Source: Ctena decussata
Taxonomy: Eukaryota; Mollusca; Bivalvia; Lucinida; Lucinidae
DNA: 64,000 bases
Direction of reading: 5' to 3'
Assembly: GCA_963989385.1 (NCBI GenBank)
Contig: OZ022499.1
Coordinates: forward strand, 47,977,757 to 48,041,756
Positions 1 through 30,706 of this stretch are shown here, one piece after another. How positions within the stretch are numbered: the first letter of the stretch is position 1; every line of letters begins with the position of its first letter. Below the pieces are notes generated by a model, which was not told the DNA's origin, did no database searches, and saw only the letters and a program-made list of their open reading frames with translations. The position numbers and the translations under genes were made by a program.

Positions 1-1065
1 AGAATCATAAACATCTTGGGGTTGGTATTTCAAAGTGATTGCTCATGGCACGAACATCTATATATGATCACATCTAAAGCATGGCAGCGTATCAATATTA
101 TGCAAAATTAAAATTTGTGTTATACAGAAATTCTTTGCAGTCTATTTACTTCGCATTTATAAGACCAGTTTTAGAATATGCAGATGTTGTTTGGGACAAT
201 TGTACAAAAAACGAAGAAGGGGTATTAGAAAAAATACAGTTAGAGGCTGCGCGCTTAAGTACTGGAACTACAAAATAAGTTTCAATCGACAAGTTATATA
301 TAGAAACTGGGTGGGACTCTCTTAAGTCAAGAAAAAAACAACATAAGCTAACTCTGTTTTATAAAATGGTAAATAATCTCACACCAAGCTATCTCTATTC
401 TCTTCTTCCTTCACAAGTTGGTAATATATCAAGGTACAATTTAAGAAATCAAGACAACTACCAAACTATAGACTACAAGGCCCGATTTCACGTCCCAGTT
501 AGTACTCAGATTAACTAGTCCATGGTCTATTTTATCGTAAGGCGCAATGTTAAAATTTTGGTGTTCCGAATGCTAATCCGCGTACTAAATTCGACGTGAA
601 ATCGGGCCTAAATCTCACTTCTATTTTAATTCATTTTTTGTCGTCATCTGTACGTGAGTGGAATTCACTTGAAGATTATGTGTGTTCATCTCAGTCTTTA
701 AATTGTTTTAAAAGAAGCATAAGGGCCACTCGTGAAATTCCCAAATACTATTTCTCTGGTAATCGAAAAGGCCAGATTTTGCATACAAGATTAAGAACTG
801 GTTGTAGTTCTTTAAACTACCACTTATTTTGCAAGAATATAATAAATGATACATTTTGTGTTTGTGATAATAGAGAGGACACCAATCACTTCTTTTTCGA
901 ATGTCCTAGATTTCAAAGACAAGTGTTGATTTATAAACTTCTCGGCATGTGTAATTTGTCCCTAGATATTCTACTGTACGGGGACGCCAACTTGAGTTTT
1001 CAACAAAATGTCGAGATATTTCACACAGTGCAGGATTATATAATTAGTATGGAACGCTTTTCTTA
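1..1065 (+). pseudogene. Decayed non-LTR retrotransposon (LINE), reverse-transcriptase C-terminal part
   Basis: This is the 3' part of a LINE open frame, already running at the left edge. Positions 81-275 encode a typical RT C-terminal stretch including FIRPVLEYADVVWDN and EKIQLEAARL. The frame hits TAA at 276-278 and continues in the same frame with IDKLYIETGWDSLKSRKK and LTLFYKMVNNLTPSYL to about 518. A 132-bp inverted-repeat insertion (478-609) then interrupts it. From about 600 to 1063 the C-terminal domain resumes, with a cysteine/histidine cluster (CVCDN...NHFFFECPRF) usual for the end of such proteins. A nonsense codon, at least one frameshift near the left edge and the insertion make it dead. 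The exact clade (Jockey/CR1-like) is not resolved. It lies beyond the last visible ABCC exon and is probably intronic to that gene. Confidence 0.85.
478..609. mobile_element. 132-bp foldback MITE nested in the LINE remnant
   Basis: The ends are perfect 17-bp inverted repeats, AGGCCCGATTTCACGTC at 478-494 and its reverse complement at 593-609. The interior is AT-rich and non-coding. It sits between the two coding halves of the LINE remnant, so it inserted after the LINE. No clear target duplication longer than 1-2 bp is visible. Confidence 0.6.
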
Positions 1066-2095
1066 AAGTGACTAAGTCTGCAATTATGACCATTTTCCGA
1101 AAATTGTTATTTTCTGTTTAAATCATTAGTAAAAGTAGAATTAAGTTATGCTTCCACAATAAATCTGTTCACTACAGCTGAAAACTGCTCGGAAAAGTGA
1201 ATAATCTCTATAAAAACATGTGTTTTTCTCTTGTTGGTAATTATTTACATCCCTCCAGAAATTCTAGACAGCTGATTTTTAACATAAATGCTGTTGTTTT
1301 CATAGTGATGATTTGTTATGGTTTACGAATCTGGTGAAATATATACCCGAATTTTAGCAATCTTTCTGTGTTCTTTAAAATATAAAACATTAATTCTAAA
1401 AATAAAAGATCAAAAGTTACAGACTTTGCAGCTTTAATTATAATTATAATTATTATATTTCTATTTTAAGACATATTTTATTAGTGCCAAAGGTGTTCAG
1501 GACGCGCTATACGGATATGCACTATCATGATTTTATACATTTTTCATACTGATATCGTGTCATAAACTCTCTCTCTCTCTCTGACATTTTTAGTCATTTG
1601 TATTACTGTTTCTTACGTTATTACAGTTTATCTCTGTATAATCATTATGTGCATTAGTTTAAGATACTTTCACAATAGCTATGAACTTTGTATTGCATTT
1701 AAAGCTTATGTTATTTCTAAGTAAACTGTATGCAAACTTATCGAGATACTTGTTACTGGAAAACAGATTTTAAAAAAAGTCACTGATTTTCTTCTGTATC
1801 CCATTCATTGTACTGTTTGGTATCTAATGTAATCCTATTTGTTGTACATGTACGGTATCGTGGAATGAATGTTGTTTGAATTAATTAAATTAAACATTCG
1901 ACTTGTTATTCATTGCTTCACAATATGTATTTTATCAGGTGAAATAAGACTTTACTGCATTAGCTATTTGAAAACATTTACGATAAATTCAAACTTTTCT
2001 AGTATTAAAGAATTTCTAGTATTATATATATTCTGTTAAAGACCTTTCACTTTCACTGGACCATTTCTGCTATGCTAAGAGACCATTATTCTTAC
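1066..2095. other. AT-rich non-coding stretch, probable ABCC intron
   Basis: No gene or clear mobile element is seen. There is a short CT run at about 1568-1582. I looked on the minus strand for the next ABCC exon (start of the linker to NBD1) and found no in-frame candidate with splice sites, so this intron probably continues past the left edge. Confidence 0.5.
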
Positions 2096-21550
<19,455 letters not shown>

Positions 21551-21591
21551 CTGGAAAAGTCGAAAGTATAATAATATTAGGCTTTTTATCA

Positions 21592-22160
21592 CGGCGGACA
21601 ACCTACGTCATGATCACGTGATTCTGATGATATGGCGCACATATTTTGAGCAGCAAAACGTCTCGATTCGGGTAAGTAATTTAGTTATATCTTCGGTCTT
21701 AGAATGCCGATTTTCAAGCTATAAAGTGCACGGACCCCGGACTAATTTCCTTTATCTACAGCATATGTCATCGTTTCATGAAATTAAGCCAGTTAACAGA
21801 ACGCTTCCAAATAGCGAACTTTTTCGGTCCATATGGAACACACGATGACCAAACTCTGACACATAACTGCACAAATGAGAATATCTACGCCACTTTATGG
21901 ACCTAAGCCATCAACTTATTTATAATCATGACCCCTTCCATCAAGAGATTCTATGAAATTTGTGTTTTTAAAGAAAAATAACAAAATCATCTGATTTGAT
22001 ATGGGGCACACCATTGATTAAGCTGATATGGCACACACGCCGGAATACTTTCAACACTGCCAGTATGTTGTACTACTATACAACTGCATTGTCTTTTGTT
22101 TTTATTAGTTTCTTTTATATTAATCTGTGGTACCAAACTTTTATTAAGACTTCAACAGTT
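21592..22160 (+). repeat. Dispersed repeat with exon-like segment, copy A
   Basis: About 570 bp, highly similar to the reverse complement of 27945-28520. Near its start a short open stretch (DNLRHDHVILMIW, then YFEQQNVSIR) ends at a consensus donor CGG|GTAAGT. A diverged relative with its own donor is at 25980-26035 on the minus strand. The nature is unknown: it could be a duplicated exon-intron piece of a gene family or part of a mobile element. Confidence 0.6.
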
Positions 22161-22388
22161 CATAACTAATGACATGTAATAAGATATTCATGGAATTCCA
22201 TGTTTATGACTTTACCTGTCTGTTGCTTGCCTACTGCAACTACTATCTTGCGCATGCGTAAAAGCACGCGCAAAAAAACTAACAATTTACTTCTGCTCTG
22301 AACAGTCTACTGCCTTCTGTGCCGAACCTACTTTTGACTGTCTACTGCTTATTGTGTTTCATCTGCTGCGACTTTGGCTATGTTTTTG

Positions 22389-22420
22389 TACTGCGTAACT
22401 GCATCATTACTTACGCAGTA
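22389..22420 (+). repeat. Short hairpin with CTGCATCATTAC loop
   Basis: TACTGCGTAA and TTACGCAGTA form a perfect 10-bp stem around a 12-base loop. Its loop resembles that of the next hairpin. Confidence 0.45.
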
Positions 22421-22442
22421 ATCTTCCGCATGAGCATAGCAA

Positions 22443-22490
22443 TGTCATACAAAGCATTAACTGCATAATTACTTAATGCTTTGTATGACA
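22443..22490 (+). repeat. 17-bp perfect hairpin with ACTGCATAATTACT loop
   Basis: TGTCATACAAAGCATTA pairs perfectly with TAATGCTTTGTATGACA around a 14-base loop. The size is smaller than a normal microRNA precursor. It is probably an element remnant or a small structured site. Confidence 0.45.
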
Positions 22491-23856
22491 ATGGCATTGC
22501 GCTTACGCTCATATTTGCAAAATTGTGCCTACTTTCTACTCTTCACTGCCCACTTCGTCCTGCCCACTGTTTACCCTGACTGCGCGCTTGCGTAAGCGCA
22601 CATGCAAGGTCACTATCAAAGGAAACACTAAACATGAAAAGTCTCGTATGGAATTCCAAAGGTATGCAATAAATAGAAAATGTTATATAGCTAGTTTCAT
22701 CTCATATGCCGTATCTGCCCGAAACATATCTGCCCGAGTGCCGAAGGTCCAAAAACAGATATTAGTCTAGGACTGATACGAGATGTAATATGAAATACCC
22801 ATATAGAGGTTTATAGTTTTCTAAGATAATTTCTTCATCACCGTTCTACTCCTCCTCTCCAAATACAATGTACACCAATACAACGTCATGTCCAGACCTA
22901 TATCAGACTGCTACTTTAATATGCGCCTGCTCCGCAATGAACAGTTTTATCAAGGTATTTATGGCTTATCATTCCGTCAGCAATTTTATGACACATTGTC
23001 GAAAACTGGCATCAACTTGTCAACTCTTAATACAATTTGCAGTCACTGTCTAGAATCTGCCTTATGAAGTTTTGCCTTCCAGATGAGATCAATAGGTGTC
23101 AACTCATAAAGGAAAGGTTTTGTTCCTCTTGGACAAGACCTCATTTTGGAAAGGCTTCGCCGTCCACATTATCGCTGATAGGTAGGCGTTTTTGCTCCAG
23201 GTCACCTCACCACACAGGACGACTGGAGCAGATAATGTTTGTCTAATATATTCCAACACCTACAACAGTATTTTCCGCTATTTTGCTTTTGGTGTAAACA
23301 ATATTTATTAACGAATCTTCATGTACAACATATACATTTACACGTATACACATGATTATATAGTACAGGATCTGATAGGAAGCTTAACTTTTATAAATCA
23401 TCTCCTATTTTGCTTTTACTTTTAGACAGTAATCTTCTTCAAACGATTTTGTCTGTCGTCCGCTACTGAAGTGATATGTCAATGTCATAAAAAAACGGCA
23501 CTTCTGGTTGAGGCTTCTAAAGGAATTATTATCCAGTGGGCACACAACGTCAAGATGACGTCAGTGTGACGTCATGACAGCAAATGAAATTTTTTTGACG
23601 TTGACGCAGTCTAGCTAAATTGTTCTTTTTCCGCAAGTAGATTCCTTTAGGGCCAATACATGATATGTGCGAGCAGCAAAGGTGCCCGCCCTTTATAATA
23701 AGTTGTTGTTGTTTTTATCCTCGTAACGATGTTCCCCAGGAGGGGAACGTATAGTTAATATCCATACTCTATAACTTATATGACGAACATGTTTGACAAA
23801 CTACTCCACGATCATATGCTTCTAAAGATACCTGTGAGAAAATAGATTATATCTTA
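22491..23856. other. Non-coding stretch
   Basis: No gene is supported. It contains a short piece at 23534-23585 (GTGGGCACACAACGTCAAG and a TGACGTCA-rich palindrome) related to the TTGAATCAAC palindromic family. The remainder shows no recognisable feature. Confidence 0.4.
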
Positions 23857-24076
23857 GGGCCCAGGTTCACAATCATTCTTAAAGTTAAGGACCAACTTAA
23901 AGTTAAGGTGGAAATTTTCGCCCTAAGAACATCTTTATTTAAATCGTATTGAAAATCGCAGGCTTTGCGTGATCCCACTGATAACTGTCATAGAAATGTA
24001 ATACGAAAGAAAAAATCAAATACATTAAGTTTTAAGGTTGTCCTTAAGTTTAAGGAATGATTGTGAACCAGGACCC
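23857..24076. mobile_element. 220-bp foldback MITE
   Basis: The left arm, GGGCCCAGGTTCACAATCAT then TCTTAAAGTTAAGG, mirrors the right arm, CCTTAAGTTTAAGGAATGA then TTGTGAACCAGGACCC. Non-coding interior. Confidence 0.7.
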
Positions 24077-24257
24077 TGGTATATAATAAGGCCGATTATA
24101 GTTTTGTAAAGTGCACGTACCCTGCAAAATGTCCTCAGTCGGTAGCAAATAGCATTAATAAAAATAAGCCAGTAACCAGCATACACCAAAACAGTCATCT
24201 AATAGTCAGAAAAGTTCGCTGTTCCGAAGTGTTGTGGTAACTGACTTAATTTTTGCC

Positions 24258-25440
24258 GCACCTGCTTTAGCAAGGTGCGATATAGGAGTTCACTTTTCCG
24301 TCTGTAAGTCATTCCGTCCGTCCGTCCACAATTACCTCGACCCTAGTGTTTAAGTCCATTTCTCTCAAACTATGATACCTACAATCATCAAACCTGGTAT
24401 GAAGTTTTATTTTAGAATGTTCTAGAGGAATGTTGCACTCTTTTCTACCCTTGACCTATATATTACGCTCTGCTAACTTCGTAACATGTAATGTCTAAAA
24501 TAACCTCGACCCTGTCAGAATCAGAATTGTTTACTGGTGATACGTCCAAGGACAATCATTCACCATTCACCCTGTGACATTGTGATATTTATAGATTTGC
24601 TATTTATAGTTTTGAACGTCGTTTCCAAGCGACGTTACTAACATCATGTTGTTCAGCACATAGTAGTATAATGGCGGATTAAACTTACAATCATGAGCTT
24701 TGTTACTTTATAATCAGACATAACAGACCCTAGAGTTTAAGTCCATTTGTCTCAAATTATGATAACCTGGTGTAAAGTTTCTTCTTAGAATGTTCTCGAG
24801 GTATGTCGCACTTTTTTTTACCCTTGACCTAAAGTTCATGCTCTGCTGATTTCGTAAACTTTAATGTCTAAAATTACCTTGACCTTGTGTTTAAGTCCAT
24901 TTCTCTCAAACCATGATACCCACAATCATTAAACCTGGTACGATGTTTCTCCTTAGTCTGTTTCTGAGTCATGTTGCACTTTTTTCTACACTTCACTTAT
25001 ATTTAATCCTAACTTAGTAACTTTAACTTCTTTTTCCTATCAAAATTATGCTGAATAGCTGCTTAAGCCGATTGAATGTATATAATTATCATTGTCATTA
25101 TTATTTCCTTGGTCATAATGATGACAATCTCTGCTCCCCAGGTAACATTTAATGTAGTTGGGGTGCTGTGAAGATATTCATACTTTTAGCCGCTAAACTT
25201 GAATGACTGAATATGTTTTCTGGCCTTTTCTTACTCCCTCTCTTTTCTTTTCTGTAGTCTGAGTTAATTGTATCATTACATTTAGATTTAAATGTCCGTA
25301 AGCTGCCTGTAACTACTATGTTTTGTATATGTACAGTTCCCCTATGTCAAATTTGTGACCTGAGTGAATAAAGTGATTTTGACTTTAGTAAAATTTCATG
25401 TCCAAAAATTACATCGACCCTAGCCTTTAAATCCATTTCT
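24258..25440 (+). mobile_element. Helentron-like element remnant with GACCCTAG-TTTAAGTCCATT units
   Basis: It starts with a GCACCTGC/GCAAGGTGC hairpin and a short CCGTCCGTCCGTCC run (about 24282-24330). Diverged units begin at about 24335, 24724, 24873 and 25412, each with TTTAAGTCCATTTCTCTCAA. The 24724 to 24873 step of about 149 bp looks like the true unit. Longer gaps carry inserted sequence, one of which ends GAATAAAGTGATTTTGAC before 25385 as a retroposon 3' end might. Confidence 0.55.
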
Positions 25441-25615
25441 CTCAATTGGATTGCTTTACTACTTAATATTTTTCATTATTATTTCATACTCTGTTTACTG
25501 TTGAATTTTATGTCCAGATTTGCATCCTTCTTAGCTTGCTAGTCCAGTTCGCTCAAATTTTTATACATGAATTCCTCAAACCTAATCTAACCATGATCTC
25601 TGCTACTGTGGAAGA

Positions 25616-25811
25616 TTGGTTGGTTGATTTGATGATTAACGTCCACGGTAAACAACTCGGGACGGTCAGTTAACCTAACCACACTATTCCTGGGCAGGCT
25701 TAGACCTCCTAAGCGGTTAACCAGTACTAAGTGCACATACTTTCGCCAGTAACTGACAACTGCCCTTCTTGAATCAGCGGAAGGAGAAACGAAAGTATGT
25801 GGCCAGACCGG
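25616..25811 (-). mobile_element. 5'-truncated copy of the tRNA-Met SINE with 12-bp target duplication
   Basis: It matches the body and tail of the SINE at 13851-14127 but lacks the whole tRNA-like head, starting just after the B-box position. TACTGTGGAAGA flanks it at 25604-25615 and 25812-25823. Truncation at the 5' end with a perfect duplication indicates incomplete LINE-driven reverse transcription. Confidence 0.82.
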
Positions 25812-25869
25812 TACTGTGGAAGAGCAAGGCAGGTGCGACAAAGCATAAGGCGGAATTGTTGTTTATAAC

Positions 25870-26040
25870 GATGACACTTGCTACAAATAATGGACGTTGC
25901 TACGAGGTATGTCCATTTTATAATATCAAAATCGGCTCTGTAAGACCTAGCTGAAATATTTCTAATTTTCTTACCGGCATCTTGATTGTTTCTTTCTAAA
26001 AAGATATTATTTACTGCAAAAATCAGGTTATCCACCGTGC
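25870..26040 (-). repeat. Diverged relative of the exon-like repeat, copy C
   Basis: On the minus strand an open stretch reading DNLIFAVNNIFLERNNQDA ends at the donor GCCG|GTAAGA. The sequence after the donor resembles the intron side of copies A and B (GTCTTA-AG-GCCGATTTT words). No start codon is present: the upstream codon is GTG. Confidence 0.4.
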
Positions 26041-26220
26041 AGTAAAGAAAATTATAAATAATATGCCCTTATGAAGGTATCAGATATATGTACATGTACT
26101 TTTGGTCTGGCCTTCTTCAGATGGCTCCAGTATTGAATAGAAGTTCTCTCAGACAGCATGGACTGCGACATTCAGGGTCATTTCCATAATACCGATATGC
26201 TGTGGGAAGAACATTTATGC

Positions 26221-26310
26221 CCCCCCCCCCCGCCATTTTCAATGTGGGTGTGGGTGCAATGTGGGTGTATGTGGGTGCGCGCTTGTGTGTGGGGGGGAGG
26301 AGGGGAGGGT
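26221..26310. repeat. C-run and GT/GGGTGT simple repeat
   Basis: A C10 run at about 26221-26230 is followed by TGTGGGTG variants and a G-rich tract up to about 26310. Confidence 0.8.
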
Positions 26311-26664
26311 GGCATATAGCATCACCGCTGTCCGTACGCCTGTAGGTCCCGTTCGATCGTACAAAAATGATTTCCGTTCGTTATCTTTGATAAGATCAGC
26401 GCATTAGGTTCATATTTAATATATAAGTATATAATCACAAAATATAAGTCAAGTTAGATTTAGGGTAATATGAAAGTTGTGGTCTCTTTTCAGCTTTGTG
26501 TTGTGCAAAAAATTGGTTTCTTTTCATTCCGCATATTATTTTGGGAGTTTCGGCTCCTTTTCAACCCCATTTTGTGCAAAAAAAAAGAAGAAGAAAAAAA
26601 TGGTTTTCATTTGTAATCTTTTGAAATGATTAATGTGATGGATTCATATTTTATACACAATGTA

Positions 26665-27823
26665 CACTGAACTCCAAAAGAAACGCCCAGAAAGTACAGT
26701 GTATGCATAACAAATTAGCAAAAGTAAACTACATGTACTTCTACATGTTTTTGTCTAGTTAGTTTGCCGCGGCCATGTGTTTTATAGAAAAAGAATGTCC
26801 GAAACACTCAATATCTTTTACATATAACTGGAAGAACCAACTATTTTAGTATGGGGTAAAATTAAAGTTACAAAAGACAAGAGATGTTTAAGAGGTCACA
26901 TTCTAAAATGCAGAATGTTTAGGAATCGGGATTTACCTGCAGTTGTGTATCCCTGGATCTGAAGTCACAATCATGAGTAAGTTTGGTCTTCGGTTGTCAA
27001 TTGTTCTTGAGACAACACAACAAAAGTTAGGTATCAGGTTAGCGTAAACATGCATTTCACTTTAACATAGGGATGTCTATTGAACGCTCTAACCCTGTTT
27101 TGTGCGTACAGAAAAGGAGACGCTTTGTATCAACAGTCATACTGTAAAGCAACATACACGGTATATCATTCATAAAATAATCTGCAGCGTAAAGCCTCAA
27201 ACATTGGCGATATCGGTCTTTAAAATTTACTCTTAGTTTAATGTAAAGGGAGGTAATTTGAAAATTTGACCGATTTCAAAACGCTGTCGTAGCCAAATAA
27301 TTCAAACAGATTTAACGGTTTTCTAACAGTTGCATATCAGAGAACATTTTTGGACACACACTGCTTTATTGGAAAAGAAAGACAATAATTGCACTGGAAT
27401 TCAATGTGTTTCGAGAAAGTGAGATACCTGTTTTATTCAAGACTAAAATCATTAAAGCTTGATCGTGTACTGTGGTTAGATGAAAACCATAAAAATCATA
27501 CGGTCTGCGCAATGATCCATTTGAGCCGCGACGCGAGAAAACCAACAATGTGGTCGTGCGCCCAGCGCAGACTCAGATCAGCCTGGGCATCCGCCCAGTC
27601 TGATCAGAGTCTTCGCTGTCCGCATAGAGGTAGCTCAGACCCTTAGCTACCCTTTCAGCGCAAAGCGAGGACTCTGATCAGACTGGGCGGATGCCCAGGC
27701 TGATCTGAGTCTGCGCTGGGCGCACGACCATATTGTTGGTTTTCTCGTGTCGCGGCTCATTTGAAATTGCCTAGTAAGAGTGCCGTTAAAAAGAACATTT
27801 GTGGGCGTTTCTTAGCGTGAAAT
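26665..27823. mobile_element. Possible inverted-repeat element bounded by GGGCGTTTCTT ends
   Basis: ACTGAACTCCAAAAGAAACG with CCCA at the left and TGTGGGCGTTTCTTAGCGTG at the right are partial inverted copies. The left end type also occurs at 57574-57603 (ACTGAACATCAAAAGAAACG), as in some Tc1/mariner relatives. The right end is diverged and the boundaries are uncertain. The MITE at 27519-27762 lies inside. Confidence 0.35.
27519..27762. mobile_element. Foldback MITE, GAGCCGCGAC family, well preserved
   Basis: ATTTGAGCCGCGACGCGAG at the left is mirrored by TCGTGTCGCGGCTCATTT at the right. GCGCCCAGCGCAGACTCAG and CTGAGTCTGCGCTGGGCGC form the next paired block. About 244 bp, non-coding. A short frame on the plus strand is a by-product. 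Confidence 0.85.
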
Positions 27824-27944
27824 CCACCAGTTAGGCCTATTATTGGAATTATTACCCATTTTCAGTTATACTTTATGAAGTCCTTTGTCTACAGCGAATG
27901 TCACAGTTTAATGAAAATAAGCCAGCTACCAGAGTACTTAAAGC

Positions 27945-28520
27945 AGTTATTTCATAGTCAGTTTATAAAAGTTAGATACCATAGAATGCTACAAAAAAAC
28001 TAATAAAAACCAAAGACAATGCAGCTGTATAGTAGTACAACATACTGGCAGTGTTGAAAGTATTCCGGCGTGTGTTCCATATCAGCTTAATCAATGGTGT
28101 GCCCCATATCAAATCAGATGATTTTGTTATTTTTCTTTAAAAACACAAATTTCATAGAATCTCTTGATGGAGGGGGTCATGTTTATAAATAAGGTGATGG
28201 CTTAGGTCCAAAAAATGGCGTAGATATTCTCATTGGTGCAGTTATATGTCGGACTTTGGTCATCGTGTGTTCCATATCGACCGAAAAAGTTCGCTATTTG
28301 GAAGCGTTCTGTTAACTGGCTTAATTTCATGAAACGATGACATATGCTATAGATAAAGGAAATTAGTCCGCGGTCCGTGCACTTTACAGCATGAAAATCG
28401 GCATTCTAAGACCGAAGATATAACTAAATTACTTACCCGAATCGAGACGTTTTGCTGCTCAAAATATGTGCACCATATCATCAGAATCACGTGATCATGA
28501 CGTAGGTTGTCCACCGTGTT
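27945..28520 (-). repeat. Dispersed repeat with exon-like segment, copy B (inverted relative to copy A)
   Basis: Nearly the reverse complement of 21592-22160, including DNLRHDHVILMIW, YFEQQNVSIR and the CGG|GTAAGT donor. Upstream on the minus strand the open frame continues through a hydrophobic run (RFLFLCCFLHLI). An ABCC first exon was considered and judged unproven. Confidence 0.6.
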
Positions 28521-29444
28521 TATGAGATGAAGAAAACAACATAAGAATAAGAACCTGCTGATCATTCCGAATAAAGCAGTGACGACTGGATGCACAAATT
28601 TTACTTTCCAGTTAAACTGACCATCAGTTGGGGGTCATGGGATACGTGGTCACAAGTTATTTAACCCCAGTGCATGGTGGTAAGCTTCAATGACCCATTT
28701 TGAGCAGATGAAGGACATACTCGTTTCTGGATAATTGGGCAGGTAGGTCAACACTGCTAAAAGTAGGTATAGAAATCAGTTACATGTTTGGGATACAGAC
28801 TTAAATAAGTCAGTTGACTTTCTTCTGAATCCCGTTTTGTATAACATATGATACATTTGAGAATGAATGTACTGTTTTATATGTTTTTATACTTTAGAAA
28901 ATTACATGTAAATAGTAGCAGCCAATACCACACCATTTTAGAAGACGTGAATCGCAGATAAAAAAAAATCAGGTGTTAACAAAGGCACTTGTTGTGTAAT
29001 ATGATGCAACAAAAAAGAGGTCAGGCCTCAAAGGGCGAAAACGGAAGTTAACATATATTGCATTGCCAAATGGGTCGGACCGGGAGTTTCAACAAGATTA
29101 AGTATGGCCCTTTCTGTGAAAGACTACACAGAAGCTAAAGATAAACAGTCTATTCATTGTTAAAAGTTTGTGCAATTTGAGATCAGGCCACATGCTGCAG
29201 CACTAAACGCGATTATTTCGTGGATCACTTTTTTTTTAAAATCCTGTTTGTTTTTCACCGATACTACTCCTTTATAAAGGATTTTTGTTGAGAATATAGA
29301 GCCTAATTATGTCAGGAAATAGTATTTAATAATGAACATTGAAGAAGGCACACAACCTACACCACAGAGGTTTCTATCTAATATGTAAGTTCCCGCTCTC
29401 CGAAGTCGACCACGCGTTCAGTACAGAGATCAAAATTAGAGCTT
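28521..29444. other. Non-coding stretch
   Basis: I see no gene, repeat end or structured element that I can support here. It is AT-rich. Confidence 0.4.
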
Positions 29445-29665
29445 GGGCCGTATTTATAAAATGACTTAGGTGGTTGCTATGGTGTTGCTAAGGCTGAATT
29501 TCTATGAAGGAGATTCCCTACAACTATGAAATTTGCTCTGGAGGAGCAGTCTTAAAAAGACTGCTCCTCCAGAGCAAATTTCATAGTTGTAGGGAATCTC
29601 CTTCATAGAAATTTAGCCTTAGCAACAGCATAGCAACGACTTAAGTGGTTTATAAATACGACCCC
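29445..29665. mobile_element. Foldback MITE, GGGGCCGTATTCAT family, copy 3
   Basis: GGGCCGTATTTATAAA at the left and TTTATAAATACGACCCC at the right. The palindrome centre, GCAGTCTTAAAAAGACTGC, is flanked by perfectly paired arms. About 221 bp. Confidence 0.85.
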
Positions 29666-30190
29666 TGGTTCATAGAATTTCTGCTAATAACTGCATAAAA
29701 CATAATGGTGCGATCTTCAGTATGAATCATCTTTATGAAACGATTCTACAGAGGGATCAACGTATGCTTTGAGCAGGAAATAAAAGGAACTGATATCAGA
29801 ACTATCCTCTGTTCCCTTATTTGTCTTGATCACTGTTAGAGACAACAAAAACTACATACCAAAAATGAGCGGCCACCGCAAAAATCATATAGAAAGTCAT
29901 TCGTTGACATCTTGAAAAATTCCTATGGACTGGCTTACACGTTTTTCAAATATAAGACGTGTGTTGAATTAATAGTCCGGTGACACGCAAAAAGAAGCTT
30001 TATGACACATGCAATCCGCAAAGACCAGACTATGCAATTTTGTTTATTGTTTGCTAAACTCAATGCCAAAGACGAATAAACTAGGTATTCAGATCGCAAA
30101 GAATCTGATCAGGCTGTGTGGATGCACAGGCTAATATGAGTTGCGTTGAACGCACGATTTTTGATTATCTTAAGCTGGTGCCCATCTTAA

Positions 30191-30433
30191 AATGAGCCGC
30201 GACACGACACAACTAACAAAGTGGCATGTGCGCCCAGCGAAGACTCAGATCAGCCTAGACACCTGCCCAGTCTGATCAGAGCCTTCGTTATGCGCTTAAG
30301 GGGTAGCTAAGGCTCTAAGCTCGCTTCATGCGGACAGCGAGGACTCTCATCAGACTGGGCGGATGCCCAGGCTGATCTGAGTCTTCACCGGTCGCACATG
30401 CCACTTTGTTGGTTTTGTCGTGTCGTGGCTCAA
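30191..30433. mobile_element. Foldback MITE, GAGCCGCGAC family, well preserved
   Basis: AATGAGCCGCGACACGACAC at the left and GTCGTGTCGTGGCTCAATT at the right, with paired blocks CAAAGTGGCATGTGCG and ACATGCCACTTTGTTGG. Just upstream (about 30070-30170) is a fragment of the same family. Confidence 0.82.
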
Positions 30434-30535
30434 TTATATTGATAAGTTCATGCCGATGAGGCGCAAAATACTTATGTTTTGCCACCGCGCATTAATTAAG
30501 ACCTGCGAGGTAAAAGGTAACCATAGCATTAGCTG

Positions 30536-30706
30536 TCAGTGAAACCCCTGGCTAGGTCGAGCGTGTTGATGAAGTTTTTCGCTTTTCTCAATAGGCTTCC
30601 ACCTAGACGCTCAGTTATGATCGGGAAAACCGAAAGAACTACGAACGGGGCTGTTCTGTGCTTGGAATTCGCTATTCCGGAGTTCTTAAGCAAACTAGAC
30701 CAGCAG
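30536..30706 (+). other. Exon-like open segment ending in a consensus donor
   Basis: An open stretch reads LARSSVLMKFFAFLNRLPPR, MIGKTERTTNGAVLCLEF, then IPEFLSKLDQQ, and stops at CAG|GTAAGC. AGCTGTCAG just upstream could act as an acceptor. Its base composition is richer in GC than the flanks and the residues look protein-like. I do not recognise the family and found no partner exon, so this may be a lone exon, a gene fragment or a chance frame. Confidence 0.3.

Noticed and set aside
1381..1440. Next ABCC exon on the minus strand after a good acceptor (TTATTTTTAG)
   Set aside because: The sequence after it hits a stop in the required phase at once and has no linker or NBD1 similarity.
22443..22490. 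microRNA precursor
   Set aside because: The stem is only 17 bp with a 14-base loop and no flanking basal stem; too short for a canonical precursor.
25974..25982. ATGCCG|GTAAGA as a two-codon ABCC exon 1
   Set aside because: The phase would fit, but two codons plus a donor arise easily by chance and it lies within a diverged repeat copy.
28347..28595. Candidate ABCC exon 1 (hydrophobic start, donor in the right phase)
   Set aside because: There is no ATG at the start (GTG), the residues do not resemble MRP N-termini, and the same segment occurs inverted at 21.6 kb as a dispersed repeat.
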